Of a stretch of 64,000 nt of DNA, positions 49,979 through 60,080 are shown in pieces. Source of the stretch: Salinarimonas rosea DSM 21201 (GTDB lineage Bacteria > Pseudomonadota > Alphaproteobacteria > Rhizobiales > Beijerinckiaceae). A program made the position numbers and the translations under genes. The stretch covers positions 27,899-91,898 of the forward strand of contig NZ_AUBC01000020.1 in NCBI RefSeq assembly GCF_000429045.1, given 5' to 3'. Every line of letters starts with the position of its first letter. The first letter of the stretch is position 1. Below the pieces are notes generated by a model. That model did not search any database and had not been told where the DNA came from. It saw only the letters and a program-made list of their open reading frames with translations.

Positions 49979-50617
49979 TCACGCCTCCGTCCGCCCGAGC
50001 CACATCGTCGCCTCGTCCGCCAGCGCCTGCGGCGCCCCGATCCGGGCGAAGCCGCAGGCGGACCAAAAGGCGAGCGCGCCCGCGTTGCGCGGGTGGACAC
50101 CGACATGCACGGGCCGTTCGGCCACGCTGACGGGCCCGCCCTCCGCCGCGGCGAGCCGCTCCAGCCATGCGGCGAGGAGGCGCCGGCCGACGCCGCGGCC
50201 CCGGGCGCGGGGGAGCAGGTTCAGGTGCAGGTGCGCCGGATGGCCGGCGACCACGGCGTCGGGCACGATCCGCGGCGCGTGGAAGCGGGCGACACGGCGC
50301 TGATCCGCGTCCCAGCACGCGGGATCGCCTCCGGAATGCGGATGGGCCTCACGCAGGGCGGGCCACCAGTCGCGCTCGAGCCGCGCCTCGAAGGCGCGCG
50401 TCTCCGCCGTCCCCACGGCGAATCCCACCACGCCCGCGTCGTCTTCGGCGACGAGGGCCAGCCCCGGCTCCAGCGCCAGGTACGGCGCGGAATAGATCAG
50501 CCCGACGAGCCGCCCGTCGCAATGCAGAGGCGCCGCGTCCCCACCGGCGTCCCCGGTGGCCAGCGAGATCGCGAGCAGCGCCTCGCGGTCAGCGGGACGA
50601 GCCGGGCGGATCCGCAT
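49979..50617 (-). CDS. GNAT-family N-acetyltransferase
   Basis: A 212-residue acetyl-CoA-dependent acyltransferase. The N-terminal MRIRPARPADREALLAI is the usual GNAT start, and motif A is HLNLLPRARGRGVGRRLLAAW, followed by VGVHPRNAGALAFWSACGF. The substrate is unknown. The start at 50617 overlaps the end of the preceding small gene by 29 bases, so the three minus-strand genes from 51135 form one unit. GNAT toxins exist in toxin-antitoxin systems, but this longer form is more like a metabolic or modification enzyme. Confidence 0.85.
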   Translation of the reverse strand: MRIRPARPADREALLAISLATGDAGGDAAPLHCDGRLVGLIYSAPYLALEPGLALVAEDDAGVVGFAVGTAETRAFEARLERDWWPALREAHPHSGGDPACWDADQRRVARFHAPRIVPDAVVAGHPAHLHLNLLPRARGRGVGRRLLAAWLERLAAAEGGPVSVAERPVHVGVHPRNAGALAFWSACGFARIGAPQALADEATMWLGRTEA

Positions 50618-50891
50618 CGACGTCGTCCTGCGAGCGCAGATCGTCCGCGCGCGTTCGGACAGCCGCCTCCACGCGCGTCCGCCACGCCTCCGGCGCCTCT
50701 CCGGGCCGCGGCTCGACTACGTCGTCGTCGAAGACAACGTCGAACACCGCCTCGCCCAGAGCCGGATCGGAACCGCTCCAGAACGCGTCCCCGAGCTCCG
50801 GGCCGCTCCAGCCCTGCGGGCTGGAACGGCGCTCAGCCCTTCGGCTCTGCGCCGCCGGCTTTGCCGGCGAGATACGCTTGGTAGATCTCAT
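50589..50891 (-). CDS. Putative BrnA-like antitoxin
   Basis: A 100-residue protein encoded directly after a BrnT-like toxin and overlapping it by 59 bases. The N-terminal third is basic; the middle is acidic (DVVFDDDVVEPRP); the C-terminal WRTRVEAAVRTRADDLRS vaguely recalls the second half of the BrnA ribbon-helix-helix motif. The order toxin then antitoxin agrees with brnTA operons. The protein is divergent and identified mainly by position. The 3' end overlaps the GNAT gene by 29 bases. Confidence 0.5.
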   Translation of the reverse strand: MRSTKRISPAKPAAQSRRAERRSSPQGWSGPELGDAFWSGSDPALGEAVFDVVFDDDVVEPRPGEAPEAWRTRVEAAVRTRADDLRSQDDVDADPPGSSR

Positions 50892-51135
50892 GAAGTCGCC
50901 TCCCTCCCCGCCAAGCCGTGATGAGGCGCGTCGCATCACCGCGCTTCGTGTGGACGACAACGTAGAGCTCGCCTGCGGACATTCCGACCGAGACGTACCG
51001 CTCCTCGCCGTAGTGACGCCGCGTATCGGTGCGGGTCAGTGGGTCGCAGTTCAATATGCGCGCGGCGACGAGAATGTCCACGCCACGCTCGCGCAGGAGC
51101 CTCGCCCGCTTTGCCTCGTCGTACTCAAAACGCAT
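50833..51135 (-). CDS. BrnT-family ribonuclease toxin
   Basis: A 100-residue protein with the BrnT pattern: FEYDEAKRARLLRERGVDI at the start, a middle DTRRHYGEERYVSVGMSAG and LYVVVHTKRGDATRLITAWR near the end. BrnT is a RelE-fold RNase that is inhibited by BrnA. The chosen ATG at 51135 starts the conserved domain; an upstream in-frame start would add 33 residues without family support. It is first in the three-gene leftward unit. The substitution of the usual RiISARxA by RLITAWRG is mild. Confidence 0.78.
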   Translation of the reverse strand: MRFEYDEAKRARLLRERGVDILVAARILNCDPLTRTDTRRHYGEERYVSVGMSAGELYVVVHTKRGDATRLITAWRGGRRLHEIYQAYLAGKAGGAEPKG

Positions 51136-51324
51136 CCGGCGCGCCTTGGATCGATGGGAGCTCGAGCCGAAGCGAAGCCCGATCCTCAGGATGCATCGAA
51201 GCAACTCAGTTGTGCAACAGAAAGTATTTAACAACCCTTACCCGCACCGCCCCACCACCCTCGCACAAGCTTCCCCACCTACACCTCTCACCACGACGCG
51301 CACGCATCAGGGGAGGCACCGGCC

Positions 51325-52227
51325 TTGGCTGTCATCATCGGCATCGTCATCACGATGGCCTCGCTGCTCGGCGGCTTCGCCGCCATGGGCGGGCACATCC
51401 CGGTCATCTGGCAGCCGTGGGAGTTCGTCATCATCGGGGGCACCGCGGTGGGCACGTTCATCATCGCGAACTCGCTGAAGACCGTGCGCGACACCGGCCG
51501 CGCCACCGTCGAGGCCATGCGCGGCCAGGTCCCGAAGTCGCGCGACTACCTCGACCTGCTGGGCCTCCTCTACGTGCTCACCCGCGAGATCCGCGCCAAG
51601 GGCCGCAACGAGGTCGAGCCGCACATCGACGCGCCGCAGGAGAGCGAGATCTTCCAGCGTTTCGCGCGCGTGCTCGCCAGGCCCGAGCTGACCGGCTTCG
51701 TGTGCGACTACGTGCGCCTGATGATCATCGGCAACGCGCGGCCCCACGAGATCGAGTCCTTGATGGACGAGGAGATCCAGACGCAGCGGCGCGAGAAGCT
51801 CAAGCCCTACTTCGCGCTGATGACGGTGGCCGAGGCGCTGCCGGCGCTCGGCATCGTCGCCGCGGTGCTCGGCGTCATCAAGGCGATGGGCGCGCTCGAC
51901 CAGTCGCCGCAGCTGCTCGGATCGCTGATCGGGGCGGCGCTGGTGGGCACCTTCGCCGGGATCTTCATGAGCTACGGCCTCGTCGGCCCCCTCGCGCTCA
52001 AGATCAAGCACACGCGGGAGCACCAGATGCGGCTCTACCTCATCACCAAGCAGACGCTGCTCGCCTTCATGAACGGCGCGCTGCCGCAGATCGCCGTCGA
52101 GCACGGCCGCAAGGCCATCGCCGCCTCCGACCGGCCCAGCATCGACGAGGTCGAGAGCGAGACGATCTCGCAGTCGGCCCGCGGCGCGCCCGCCAACGAC
52201 CGCGCCGCCATGCAGGGAGCCGCGTGA
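51325..52227 (+). CDS. motA: Flagellar stator protein MotA
   Basis: A 300-residue inner-membrane protein that with MotB forms the proton channel driving the motor. Four helices are visible: [59 protein letters not shown] and [18 protein letters not shown]. The cytoplasmic loop between the second and third holds the charged region that touches FliG. The start is TTG at 51325 with GGGGAGG upstream. It begins the rightward motA-fliM-fliN-fliG-flhB group. Confidence 0.95.
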   Translation: MAVIIGIVITMASLLGGFAAMGGHIPVIWQPWEFVIIGGTAVGTFIIANSLKTVRDTGRATVEAMRGQVPKSRDYLDLLGLLYVLTREIRAKGRNEVEPHIDAPQESEIFQRFARVLARPELTGFVCDYVRLMIIGNARPHEIESLMDEEIQTQRREKLKPYFALMTVAEALPALGIVAAVLGVIKAMGALDQSPQLLGSLIGAALVGTFAGIFMSYGLVGPLALKIKHTREHQMRLYLITKQTLLAFMNGALPQIAVEHGRKAIAASDRPSIDEVESETISQSARGAPANDRAAMQGAA

Positions 52228-52228
52228 G

Positions 52229-53173
52229 ATGAACGTCGAGAGCTTCCAGACCGCGGCCGCCGCCGGCGGCGTCTCCGACCGCCTGCTCGACGCCGCCGGG
52301 ATCACCATCGACCGGCTGCCGATGCTGCACGTGATCTTCGATCGCGTGGCCACCTACTGCGCCGACGGCCTGCGCCACATGTCGGCCTCGCCCTCCTACT
52401 TCTCGGTGTCGAACATCGAGAGCGGGCGCATCGGCGACATCCTCGAGGACTACGAGTCGAACGCGGTGGCGGCGATGTACCACGCCGTCGACTGGGACAC
52501 GCGCATCCTGGTGGGCTTCGACCGCGACTTCGTCTTCACGATGATCGAGGTCCTGTTCGGCTCGGACGGCTCTGAGCCGCCGGTGGACGACGAGCGCGGC
52601 TTCTCCAACATCGAGATGAAGGTCGCCCAGGCGCTGTTCGAGGAGGCCGGGAAGGCCGTGCAGGCCGCCTTCGCGCCGATCTCGCGCACGCAGCTCAAGC
52701 TCGAGCGCACCGAGACGCGCATGGACTTCGCCATCATCGGGCGGCGCAACAACCTCGCGGTCGTGGCCAAGCTCCTGATCCAGGCGCTGGGGCGCGGGGG
52801 CGAGATGTTCGTCATCATCCCGCAATCGGCGCTCTCGCCGATGCGCCAGAGCCTCGCCCACGTCGTCTCCGGCGACGTCGCCACCGCCGACCCGCGCTGG
52901 TCCAAGCAGATGCAGTCGGAGGTCTCCCGCACCGCCGTCTCGCTCGAGGCCGTGCTCGAGGAGCGCACGGTCGACCTCGGCGAGGTCGCGGCCTTCCAGG
53001 TCGGGCAGGTGATCGAGCTGCAGGCGACGCCGCGCTCGAAGGTGCGGCTCGACTGCAACGGGCAGGCGCTGTTCCGCTGCCGCCTCGGCCAGTCGCAGGG
53101 CGTCTACGTGCTCGAGGTCGAGGACGTGATCGACGAGGACCAGGAGTTCATCGATGACCTCGCTTCCGATTGA
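52229..53173 (+). CDS. fliM: Flagellar motor switch protein FliM
   Basis: A 314-residue cytoplasmic C-ring protein. It switches rotation when CheY-P binds. The conserved middle domain includes VLFGSDGSEPPVDDERGFSN, KVAQALFEEAGKAVQAAF, and the C-terminal SpoA domain includes AVLEERTVDLGEVAAFQVGQ. The N-terminal CheY-binding EN motif (LSQxEID) is not apparent. It starts one base after motA stops and overlaps the DUF6468 gene by 20 bases. Confidence 0.93.
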   Translation: MNVESFQTAAAAGGVSDRLLDAAGITIDRLPMLHVIFDRVATYCADGLRHMSASPSYFSVSNIESGRIGDILEDYESNAVAAMYHAVDWDTRILVGFDRDFVFTMIEVLFGSDGSEPPVDDERGFSNIEMKVAQALFEEAGKAVQAAFAPISRTQLKLERTETRMDFAIIGRRNNLAVVAKLLIQALGRGGEMFVIIPQSALSPMRQSLAHVVSGDVATADPRWSKQMQSEVSRTAVSLEAVLEERTVDLGEVAAFQVGQVIELQATPRSKVRLDCNGQALFRCRLGQSQGVYVLEVEDVIDEDQEFIDDLASD

Positions 53174-53594
53174 GACGCTCACGCTGCTCGATCTCGTGCT
53201 CGTCGCTGCGCTGCTGGCGACGGTCGCCTACGCGATCGGCCTGCGCCGCGAGTTCCGGCGCTTCCGCGGCTACAACGCCGACTACGCGGCGATCCTCGCC
53301 CAGACGGGACGCGCCGTGGAGGGCGTCGAGCGCGCCGTCGAGAGCGTCCAGACCGAAGGCGCGTCCGTCCTCGCGGCGCTGGGCGAGCGCATCGAGGAGG
53401 CGCGCGGCGTGATGGAGCGGCTCGAGGCCGCCCGCGACGCCGCGCCGGCTCCCGCGCCCGCCCGCGAGCCGATCGGCCCCCCGGGCGACGAGCCCGCCGA
53501 GACGCCCCCGCCCTACCGGCCGCGCCCGGACCAGAAGCCCAAGCCCTTCGCCTGGCCCACGGTCGTCGTGAGGCGCCTGCCCGACGGCGCCTGA
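53154..53594 (+). CDS. DUF6468-type small membrane protein in the flagellar operon
   Basis: A 146-residue protein. One N-terminal membrane helix (LDLVLVAALLATVAYAIGL) leads into a charged LRREFRRFRGYNADYAAILAQ and a coiled coil. The C-terminal third is proline-rich. The combination matches a domain found only next to fliM and fliN in alphaproteobacteria. Its role in the motor is not known. It overlaps fliM by 20 bases, so coexpression is nearly certain. Confidence 0.7.
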   Translation: MTSLPIETLTLLDLVLVAALLATVAYAIGLRREFRRFRGYNADYAAILAQTGRAVEGVERAVESVQTEGASVLAALGERIEEARGVMERLEAARDAAPAPAPAREPIGPPGDEPAETPPPYRPRPDQKPKPFAWPTVVVRRLPDGA

Positions 53595-53640
53595 GCCACG
53601 CCTGCCCTCGAGCCCCCCGATTTCGCGAGAGAAACCCGCC

Positions 53641-54066
53641 ATGCCCGTGAAGAAGACCACCGCCAAGCCCGCCGATTTCGCTGCCGATCTCGCCGCCGAC
53701 GCGCCCGAGACGGAGGCGCACGAGACGATCGACCTCGGCAAGGGGACGATCGACAGGGGCCGCGCCGCAGGGGCCGCCGCCGACACGATCGGCCAGGCGC
53801 GCGCCCACGGCAACCTCGACGCGATCATGCGCATCCCCGTCTCGCTCCAGGTCGTGCTCGGCTCGGCGACGATGCCGGTCGCCAACCTGATGAAGCTCGG
53901 CCGCGGCGCGGTGGTGCCCCTCGACCATCGCGTGGGCGAGCCCGTCGACGTCGTGGTGAACGGCCGCGTCGTCGCCCGCGGCGAGGTGGTCGTGGTCGAG
54001 GACGACAATTCCCGCTTCGGCGTGTCGCTGACCGAGATCGTCGGCACGCCGACGCCGGGCGCCTGA
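53641..54066 (+). CDS. fliN: Flagellar motor switch protein FliN
   Basis: A 141-residue C-ring protein. The first 60 residues are poorly conserved; the C-terminal SpoA domain has NLDAIMRIPVSLQVVLGSAT, NLMKLGRGAVVPLDHRVGE, and DVVVNGRVVARGEVVVVEDD. These are the core FliN strands. It joins FliM to form the bottom of the switch complex. It lies 15 bases before fliG. Confidence 0.94.
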   Translation: MPVKKTTAKPADFAADLAADAPETEAHETIDLGKGTIDRGRAAGAAADTIGQARAHGNLDAIMRIPVSLQVVLGSATMPVANLMKLGRGAVVPLDHRVGEPVDVVVNGRVVARGEVVVVEDDNSRFGVSLTEIVGTPTPGA

Positions 54067-54080
54067 GGGGGACGACGACG

Positions 54081-55118
54081 ATGGCGATCCCCGCGACGAT
54101 GACCGGCGGCCTCCCCGGCCCGCGCGTGCTGCAGGGTCCCGAGAAGGTCGCGGCACTCCTGCTCGCCCTCGGCAAGGACGTCGCGGGGCGCCTCCTCGCC
54201 CGCTTCGATCCCGAGGAGCTCAAGAAGATCTCCCGCGCCGCCGCCGATCTCGGGCCGATCTCCGCGCCCGAGCTCGAGAGCCTCGTCGAGGAGTTCGCCG
54301 CCGACATCACCAACGGCACGAGCCTCTACGGCACGGCGCACGAGGTGGAGCGGCTCCTCACCGGCGTGCTGCCGCCCGACCAGGTCTCCGAGATCATGTC
54401 GGACGTGCTCGGCAACGCCAACCGCTCGATCTGGGAGCGCATCTCCGGCGTCTCGGAATCGATCCTCGCCGCCTACCTGCTGAAGGAGCACCCGCAGACG
54501 GCGGCGATGATCCTCTCCAAGGTCAAGCCCAGCTGCGCCGCCAAGGTGATGGGCCTGCTGCCGCACGACATGCGCAACTGCCTCATGCGCCGGATGCTGT
54601 CCTTCAAGCCCGTGGTCGAGGACACGATGCGGATCGTCGAGAAGACGCTGCACGAGGACTTCATGCTCAACTTCGCCCGCAACATGGGCACCGACACCCA
54701 CGCGCGCATGGCCGACATCATCAACAAGATGGAGCGCGAGCAGATGGAGGACGTGCTCACCTCCCTCGCCGACACGCGGCCGAAGACGGCGGAGGTGCTC
54801 AAGGGGCTGCTCTTCACCTTCGAGGACGTGATCAAGCTCACGCCGCGCGCGCGCATGGCGATCCTCGACCAGATCGCGACGGACCGGATCGTCACGGCGC
54901 TCAAGGGCACCGACACCTCCTTCCGCGACGCGATCCTCTCCTCGCTCGGCTCGCGGGCGCGGCGCATGGTCGAGCACGAGCTCGTCTCGGGCGAGCCGGT
55001 GCCGCAGCGCGACGTCATCGAGGCGCGCCGCGCCATCACCGACCTCGCGCTCGAGATGGCCGGGCGCGGCGAGATCGAGCTCAACGCCGACCAGGAGGAC
55101 CGCGCCTTCTACTCGTGA
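54081..55118 (+). CDS. fliG: Flagellar motor switch protein FliG
   Basis: A 345-residue C-ring protein that transmits torque from MotA. The N-terminal GPEKVAALLLALGKDVAGRL binds FliF, EHPQTAAMILSKVKPSCAAKVM is the EHPQ motif of the middle domain, and the C-terminal part has FEDVIKLTPRARMAILDQI with torque-helix charges. Length and motifs are complete. It stands between fliN and flhB on the same strand. Confidence 0.96.
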   Translation: MAIPATMTGGLPGPRVLQGPEKVAALLLALGKDVAGRLLARFDPEELKKISRAAADLGPISAPELESLVEEFAADITNGTSLYGTAHEVERLLTGVLPPDQVSEIMSDVLGNANRSIWERISGVSESILAAYLLKEHPQTAAMILSKVKPSCAAKVMGLLPHDMRNCLMRRMLSFKPVVEDTMRIVEKTLHEDFMLNFARNMGTDTHARMADIINKMEREQMEDVLTSLADTRPKTAEVLKGLLFTFEDVIKLTPRARMAILDQIATDRIVTALKGTDTSFRDAILSSLGSRARRMVEHELVSGEPVPQRDVIEARRAITDLALEMAGRGEIELNADQEDRAFYS

Positions 55119-55145
55119 CGGAACGGCTCGCGGGCGGAGGGGGCG

Positions 55146-56222
55146 ATGGCCGACGACGAGGACAAGAGCTCCAAGACCGAGGAGCCGAGCGAGAAGAAGA
55201 TCCGGAACGCGCTCGACAAGGGCAACGTCCCGGTCTCGAAGGAGGCGACGACCTTCGCGGCCGTGCTCGCGGCGCTCACGATCGGCCACTTCGTCATCGC
55301 CAGCGACGCGCGGGAGCTCGTCGAGTTCCTGGCACGCATGATCGACGATCCGGGAGGGCTCGCGCTCCATGACGGCACGGACGCCACCAAGCTCATGCAC
55401 GTGGTCGCCCTCGGCGCGGGCGCCTTCCTCATGCCGATCGTCGCGACCCTGTTCGTCTTCGGCCTCTCCGCGAGCGTCCTGCAGAACGCGCCGCGCTTCG
55501 CCAAGGACCGCATCCAGCCGAAGCTGTCGCGCCTGTCCCCCGCCAAGGGCTTCGAGCGCATCTTCGGCGCCCAGGGCTGGATGGAGCTCGCCAAGGCCGT
55601 CTTCAAGTTCCTCGTCGTCGCCGCCGTCCTCGCGCTGCTCGCGCGCGCCGACGCCTGGCGCGTGGTGAGCGCCATGTACGCGGACCCGACCCAGATCCCC
55701 GAGATCATCCTGTCCCTGACGATCCGCCTGCTCGCCGCCGTGTGCGTGGCGATCGTCCTCCTCGTCGTCGCCGACATCGCCTTCTCGCGCCTCAAGTGGC
55801 GCAAGGACCTGCGGATGTCCAAGCGCGAGCTCAAGGACGAGCACAAGCAGGCGGAGGGCGACCCGCTGGTGAAGGCGCGCATGCGCTCGCTCGCCCGCGA
55901 TCGCGCCCGCCGGCGCATGATCGCCGACGTGCCGCGCGCCACCATCGTCATCGCCAACCCGACCCACTTCGCCATCGCGCTGCGCTACGTGCGCGAGGAG
56001 GGCGGCGCGCCGGTGGTGGTCGCCAAGGGCCAGGACCTCGTCGCGCTCAAGATCAGGGAGATCGCCGAGAGCCGGGGCATTCCCGTGATCGAGGACAAGC
56101 CCCTGGCAAGGTCCATGTACGACGCTGTGGAGGTGGACCGGCCGATCCCGGCGGAGTTCTACCGCGTCGTTGCAGAACTCCTGTACTTCTTCTACTATCG
56201 CAAAAGCGAGAGAGCGAGCTGA
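55146..56222 (+). CDS. flhB: Flagellar type III export protein FlhB
   Basis: A 358-residue inner-membrane protein that controls the switch of export specificity. Four membrane helices are followed by a cytoplasmic domain with the autocleavage site Asn271-Pro-Thr-His274 (IVIANPTHFAIAL). The N-terminal DKSSKTEEPSEKKIRNALDKG is typical. The start lies 27 bases after fliG. It ends the recognisable flagellar group, followed by one conserved hypothetical. Confidence 0.96.
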   Translation: MADDEDKSSKTEEPSEKKIRNALDKGNVPVSKEATTFAAVLAALTIGHFVIASDARELVEFLARMIDDPGGLALHDGTDATKLMHVVALGAGAFLMPIVATLFVFGLSASVLQNAPRFAKDRIQPKLSRLSPAKGFERIFGAQGWMELAKAVFKFLVVAAVLALLARADAWRVVSAMYADPTQIPEIILSLTIRLLAAVCVAIVLLVVADIAFSRLKWRKDLRMSKRELKDEHKQAEGDPLVKARMRSLARDRARRRMIADVPRATIVIANPTHFAIALRYVREEGGAPVVVAKGQDLVALKIREIAESRGIPVIEDKPLARSMYDAVEVDRPIPAEFYRVVAELLYFFYYRKSERAS

Positions 56223-56237
56223 GAAAGCGTTAACTCT

Positions 56238-56705
56238 ATGAGTGGCAAGCGGCCGAGGTTGAAGGAACGCGAGAAGATCCTCGCCGACGCCATCCAGGGC
56301 GTCGCGGCCGAGCTGCGCCTCGTCGACCTCGCGGTGCTCGCCCGCTACGTCCATGCCGAGCAGCACGGCAACATCGACGACCTCGTCGCCTCCTCGACCG
56401 AGCTGTTCTTCAAGCCGGGCACCCTGCGCTACGGGCTGCGCGCCGACGTCGACCTGCGCTGGGGCGGCACGCCGGCGGTCTCGCTCGACCTCGAGTTCGC
56501 GCACCAGGACGTGACGGTGTTCTTCAACCTCGTGCTGGGCTCGCTCAACGCGGGCGTCGACATCCAGGCGGTGACCTTCGACGGGCCGCCGCGCTCGCCG
56601 CAGGACAACACCCGCCGCCTCGCGGAAGCGCTCGCCGACGCGCGCATCGCCCCCTGGGCCGCGGGCGCCGCCAACCAGGGCGAGGGCGACGGCGACCGCG
56701 CGTGA
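56238..56705 (+). CDS. Conserved hypothetical protein downstream of flhB
   Basis: A 155-residue soluble protein I do not recognise. The N-terminal half is helical (KEREKILADAIQGVAAELRLVDLAVLARYV) and the second half shows strands (DVDLRWGGTPAVSLDLEFA). No membrane helix or signal is visible. It starts 15 bases after flhB, so it is probably expressed with the flagellar operon; its role is unknown. Confidence 0.6.
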   Translation: MSGKRPRLKEREKILADAIQGVAAELRLVDLAVLARYVHAEQHGNIDDLVASSTELFFKPGTLRYGLRADVDLRWGGTPAVSLDLEFAHQDVTVFFNLVLGSLNAGVDIQAVTFDGPPRSPQDNTRRLAEALADARIAPWAAGAANQGEGDGDRA

Positions 56706-56732
56706 CCCGCCGGGCCGTGCGAGGGCAAGCCG

Positions 56733-57179
56733 ATGACCATCCTCTACATCGACGCCGACGCCTGTCCCGTGAAGGACGAGGCCTACGCCGTGGCCGCTCG
56801 CTTCGGCGTGCCGGTGAAGGTGGTCGCCAACGCGTTCCTGCGCGTGCCGCCCGATCCCACGATCGAGCGGGTGATCGTGCCCGGCGGCCTCGACGTCGCC
56901 GACGACTGGATCGCCGAGCGGGTCGCGCCGGGGGACGTCGTCGTCACCGCCGACGTGCCGCTGGCCGATCGCTGCGTCAAGGCCGGCGCCGTGGCGCTCG
57001 CGCCGACGGGAAAGGTCTTCGACGCGGCCTCGATCGGCATGGCGCGGGCGGTGCGCGACCTGATGAGCGACCTGCGCGAGGCGGGCGCCGTCACCGGCGG
57101 GCCCAGGCCCTTCTCGCCGAAGGACCGCTCCGCCTTCCGCGCCGCGCTCGACCGGGAGCTGCGCCGGGCGACGCGCTGA
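56733..57179 (+). CDS. YaiI/YqxD family protein (DUF188, NYN-like)
   Basis: A 148-residue protein. It starts TILYIDADACPVKDEAYAVA, with conserved aspartates of the PIN/NYN-type nuclease fold, and continues VVTADVPLADRCVKAGAVAL. Its function is unproved; the fold suggests an RNase. It follows the previous gene at 27 bases and its stop is immediately followed by the stop of the leftward TIM-barrel gene. Confidence 0.88.
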   Translation: MTILYIDADACPVKDEAYAVAARFGVPVKVVANAFLRVPPDPTIERVIVPGGLDVADDWIAERVAPGDVVVTADVPLADRCVKAGAVALAPTGKVFDAASIGMARAVRDLMSDLREAGAVTGGPRPFSPKDRSAFRAALDRELRRATR

Positions 57180-58085
57180 TCAGGCGGCGCGGGCCGCCTC
57201 GCGGGCGAGCTTCGCCAGCCGGCGGGCCTCGGCCAGCGTCTCGGCCGCCTCGCAGACGAAGCGCTCGGGCAGCTCCACCACGAAGCTGCAGCTCTCGGGA
57301 AAGCGCGCCTCGCGCATCAGCCGCTCGAGCGGCAGGCCGCCCCACCCCAGCGGCAGGTGCAGGTCGCCGAGCCCGAAATGCATCTTCTCGGCCTCCGTAT
57401 AGGCCCAGAACGTGTCCTCGGGCACGCCGAAGGAATCGTGCAGGTGGACGTGCGCGGCGACCTCGGAGAGCGTCACCGCCTCGGCGAAGGCGTCGCCGCC
57501 CCGCGCGCCGGCGTGGAGGAAGCCGTGGCCGACGTCCAGAGTGGCGCGCACGTGCGCGTCGCCGAGGGCCGCGATCTCGCGGGCGAGGCGCGCCGGCGAG
57601 GCCGTGTGCACGCCCGGACCGAAGGGGAAGATGTTCTCCACGCAGATCACGAGGTCCCGCGCCGCCGCCTCGACGCCCGCGCGGGCGAGCCACGCGCGCT
57701 GGCGGGCGTAGCGATCCTCGAGATCCGGAGCGTCGCCCGCGCAGAAGCCCGAGTGCATCACCACGTGCCGCGCCCGGAGCCGCGCCGCGACGTCGAGGCT
57801 CGCGCGCAGCACGTCGAAATGCAGCGGCAGGTGCTCGGGCGCGCCGAAGAAGTTGAGCCCGATCGCGGCGTGGACGCTGAAGTCCGGCGCGCGCCCCGCG
57901 CAGGCCTCGACCAGCCGCCCCAGAGGTCCCGGAAGGATTCGCGCCCGCGCCATCACGTCGAGCGACAGGAGCGGGATCTCGACCAGGTCGACCCCGAGCC
58001 GCTCCAGCCGATCGAGTTCGTGCGCCAGCGTCGTCCCGTCCGGGCGCGCCACCTGCGCCGTCATCCCGACGATGATGTCCGTCAT
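57180..58085 (-). CDS. Sugar phosphate isomerase/epimerase family protein
   Basis: A 301-residue TIM-barrel protein. Metal-site candidates are at strand ends: VDLVEIPLL, HVVMHSGFCAG, LVICVENIFPFGPG, ATLDVGHGFLHAG, HVHLHDSFG and FVVELPERF. These match the xylose-isomerase-like superfamily and its divalent-metal ligands. The substrate cannot be read. It is unlike the TIM-barrel gene at 5.2 kb in detail. It stands alone on the minus strand. Confidence 0.8.
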   Translation of the reverse strand: MTDIIVGMTAQVARPDGTTLAHELDRLERLGVDLVEIPLLSLDVMARARILPGPLGRLVEACAGRAPDFSVHAAIGLNFFGAPEHLPLHFDVLRASLDVAARLRARHVVMHSGFCAGDAPDLEDRYARQRAWLARAGVEAAARDLVICVENIFPFGPGVHTASPARLAREIAALGDAHVRATLDVGHGFLHAGARGGDAFAEAVTLSEVAAHVHLHDSFGVPEDTFWAYTEAEKMHFGLGDLHLPLGWGGLPLERLMREARFPESCSFVVELPERFVCEAAETLAEARRLAKLAREAARAA

Positions 58086-58188
58086 CCGTTGCCTCCTCGC
58101 CCCGCCTCTCCGCGCGGCGCGGTGAGACCACGCGGCGATGACGGCGTGATGAAGGCGGGATGCCCGTGAGGACGCGGACGGCCCTTCG

Positions 58189-58650
58189 TCACCCCTTCGG
58201 CAGCATCTCCTTCACCAGCGCGCTCGCCTTGGCGAAGTTCATCCGCCCGGCGTACTCGCCGCGCAGCTTGCCGACGACCTTGCCCATGTCCTTCATCGAG
58301 GTCGCGCCGGTCTCGGCGATCGCGGCCTCGATCGCGGCGCGCATCTCCGCCTCGTCGAGCTGGCGGGGGAGGAAGCCCTGGATGATCTCGGCCTCCTCGC
58401 GCTCCTGGGCGGCGAGCTCCTCGCGGCCGTTCTCGGCGTAGACCTGGGCGCTCTCCTGGCGCTGCTTGATCATCTTCTGGAGGAGAGCGAGGATCTCCTC
58501 GTCGGTGGCCTCGCCGCGGTTGGCGCCGCGGGCCTCGATGTCCTTGTCCTTCACCGCCGCCTGGATCATGCGCACGGTGCCGAGCTTGCGCTTCTCGCCC
58601 GCCTTCATGGCGTCCTTGATTTCCTGTGTGAAGCGCGCGCGCAGCGACAT
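58189..58650 (-). CDS. GatB/YqeY domain protein
   Basis: A 153-residue protein of the YqeY family. SLRARFTQEIKDAMKAGEKRKLGTVRMI is the N-terminal helical pair, and KDMGKVVGKLRGEYAGRMNFAK lies in the C-terminal tRNA-binding-like domain shared with GatB. It is widespread in alphaproteobacteria, usually next to carA or dnaG, and of unproved function. It is divergent from carA here. Confidence 0.93.
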   Translation of the reverse strand: MSLRARFTQEIKDAMKAGEKRKLGTVRMIQAAVKDKDIEARGANRGEATDEEILALLQKMIKQRQESAQVYAENGREELAAQEREEAEIIQGFLPRQLDEAEMRAAIEAAIAETGATSMKDMGKVVGKLRGEYAGRMNFAKASALVKEMLPKG

Positions 58651-58701
58651 CGTCTCTCTCCTGGGGTGGCCTCGTCTCGTGCGAGGCCGGGGTCGCGATT
58701 G

Positions 58702-58718
58702 ACGGGGCGAGGCCCCGT
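58702..58718. other. Hairpin in the yqeY-carA divergent region
   Basis: ACGGGGC-GAG-GCCCCGT (58702-58718) forms a perfect seven-base stem with a three-base loop. It lies 130 bases upstream of carA and 52 bases from the yqeY start. A role in leader regulation is possible, but no anti-terminator partner or leader peptide is evident. Confidence 0.35.
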
Positions 58719-58847
58719 GCTTAAGTCCAGGCCGCAAGGACCGACGCCGAGGACCCGACGCCGCGGCCGTGCCGGCGCGGCGGGATCGACCGGCTTCGCC
58801 GCCGGTCGGCCCGGATGCCGGCCCCCCATCTACGAGAGAACCCTCCG

Positions 58848-60068
<1,221 letters not shown>

Positions 60069-60080
60069 ATTCCGCCGCGT

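Noticed and set aside
53148..56504. A 1118-codon minus-strand frame opposite fliN, fliG and flhB.
   Set aside because: The flagellar proteins on the plus strand are certain; the antisense product shows no recognisable domain.
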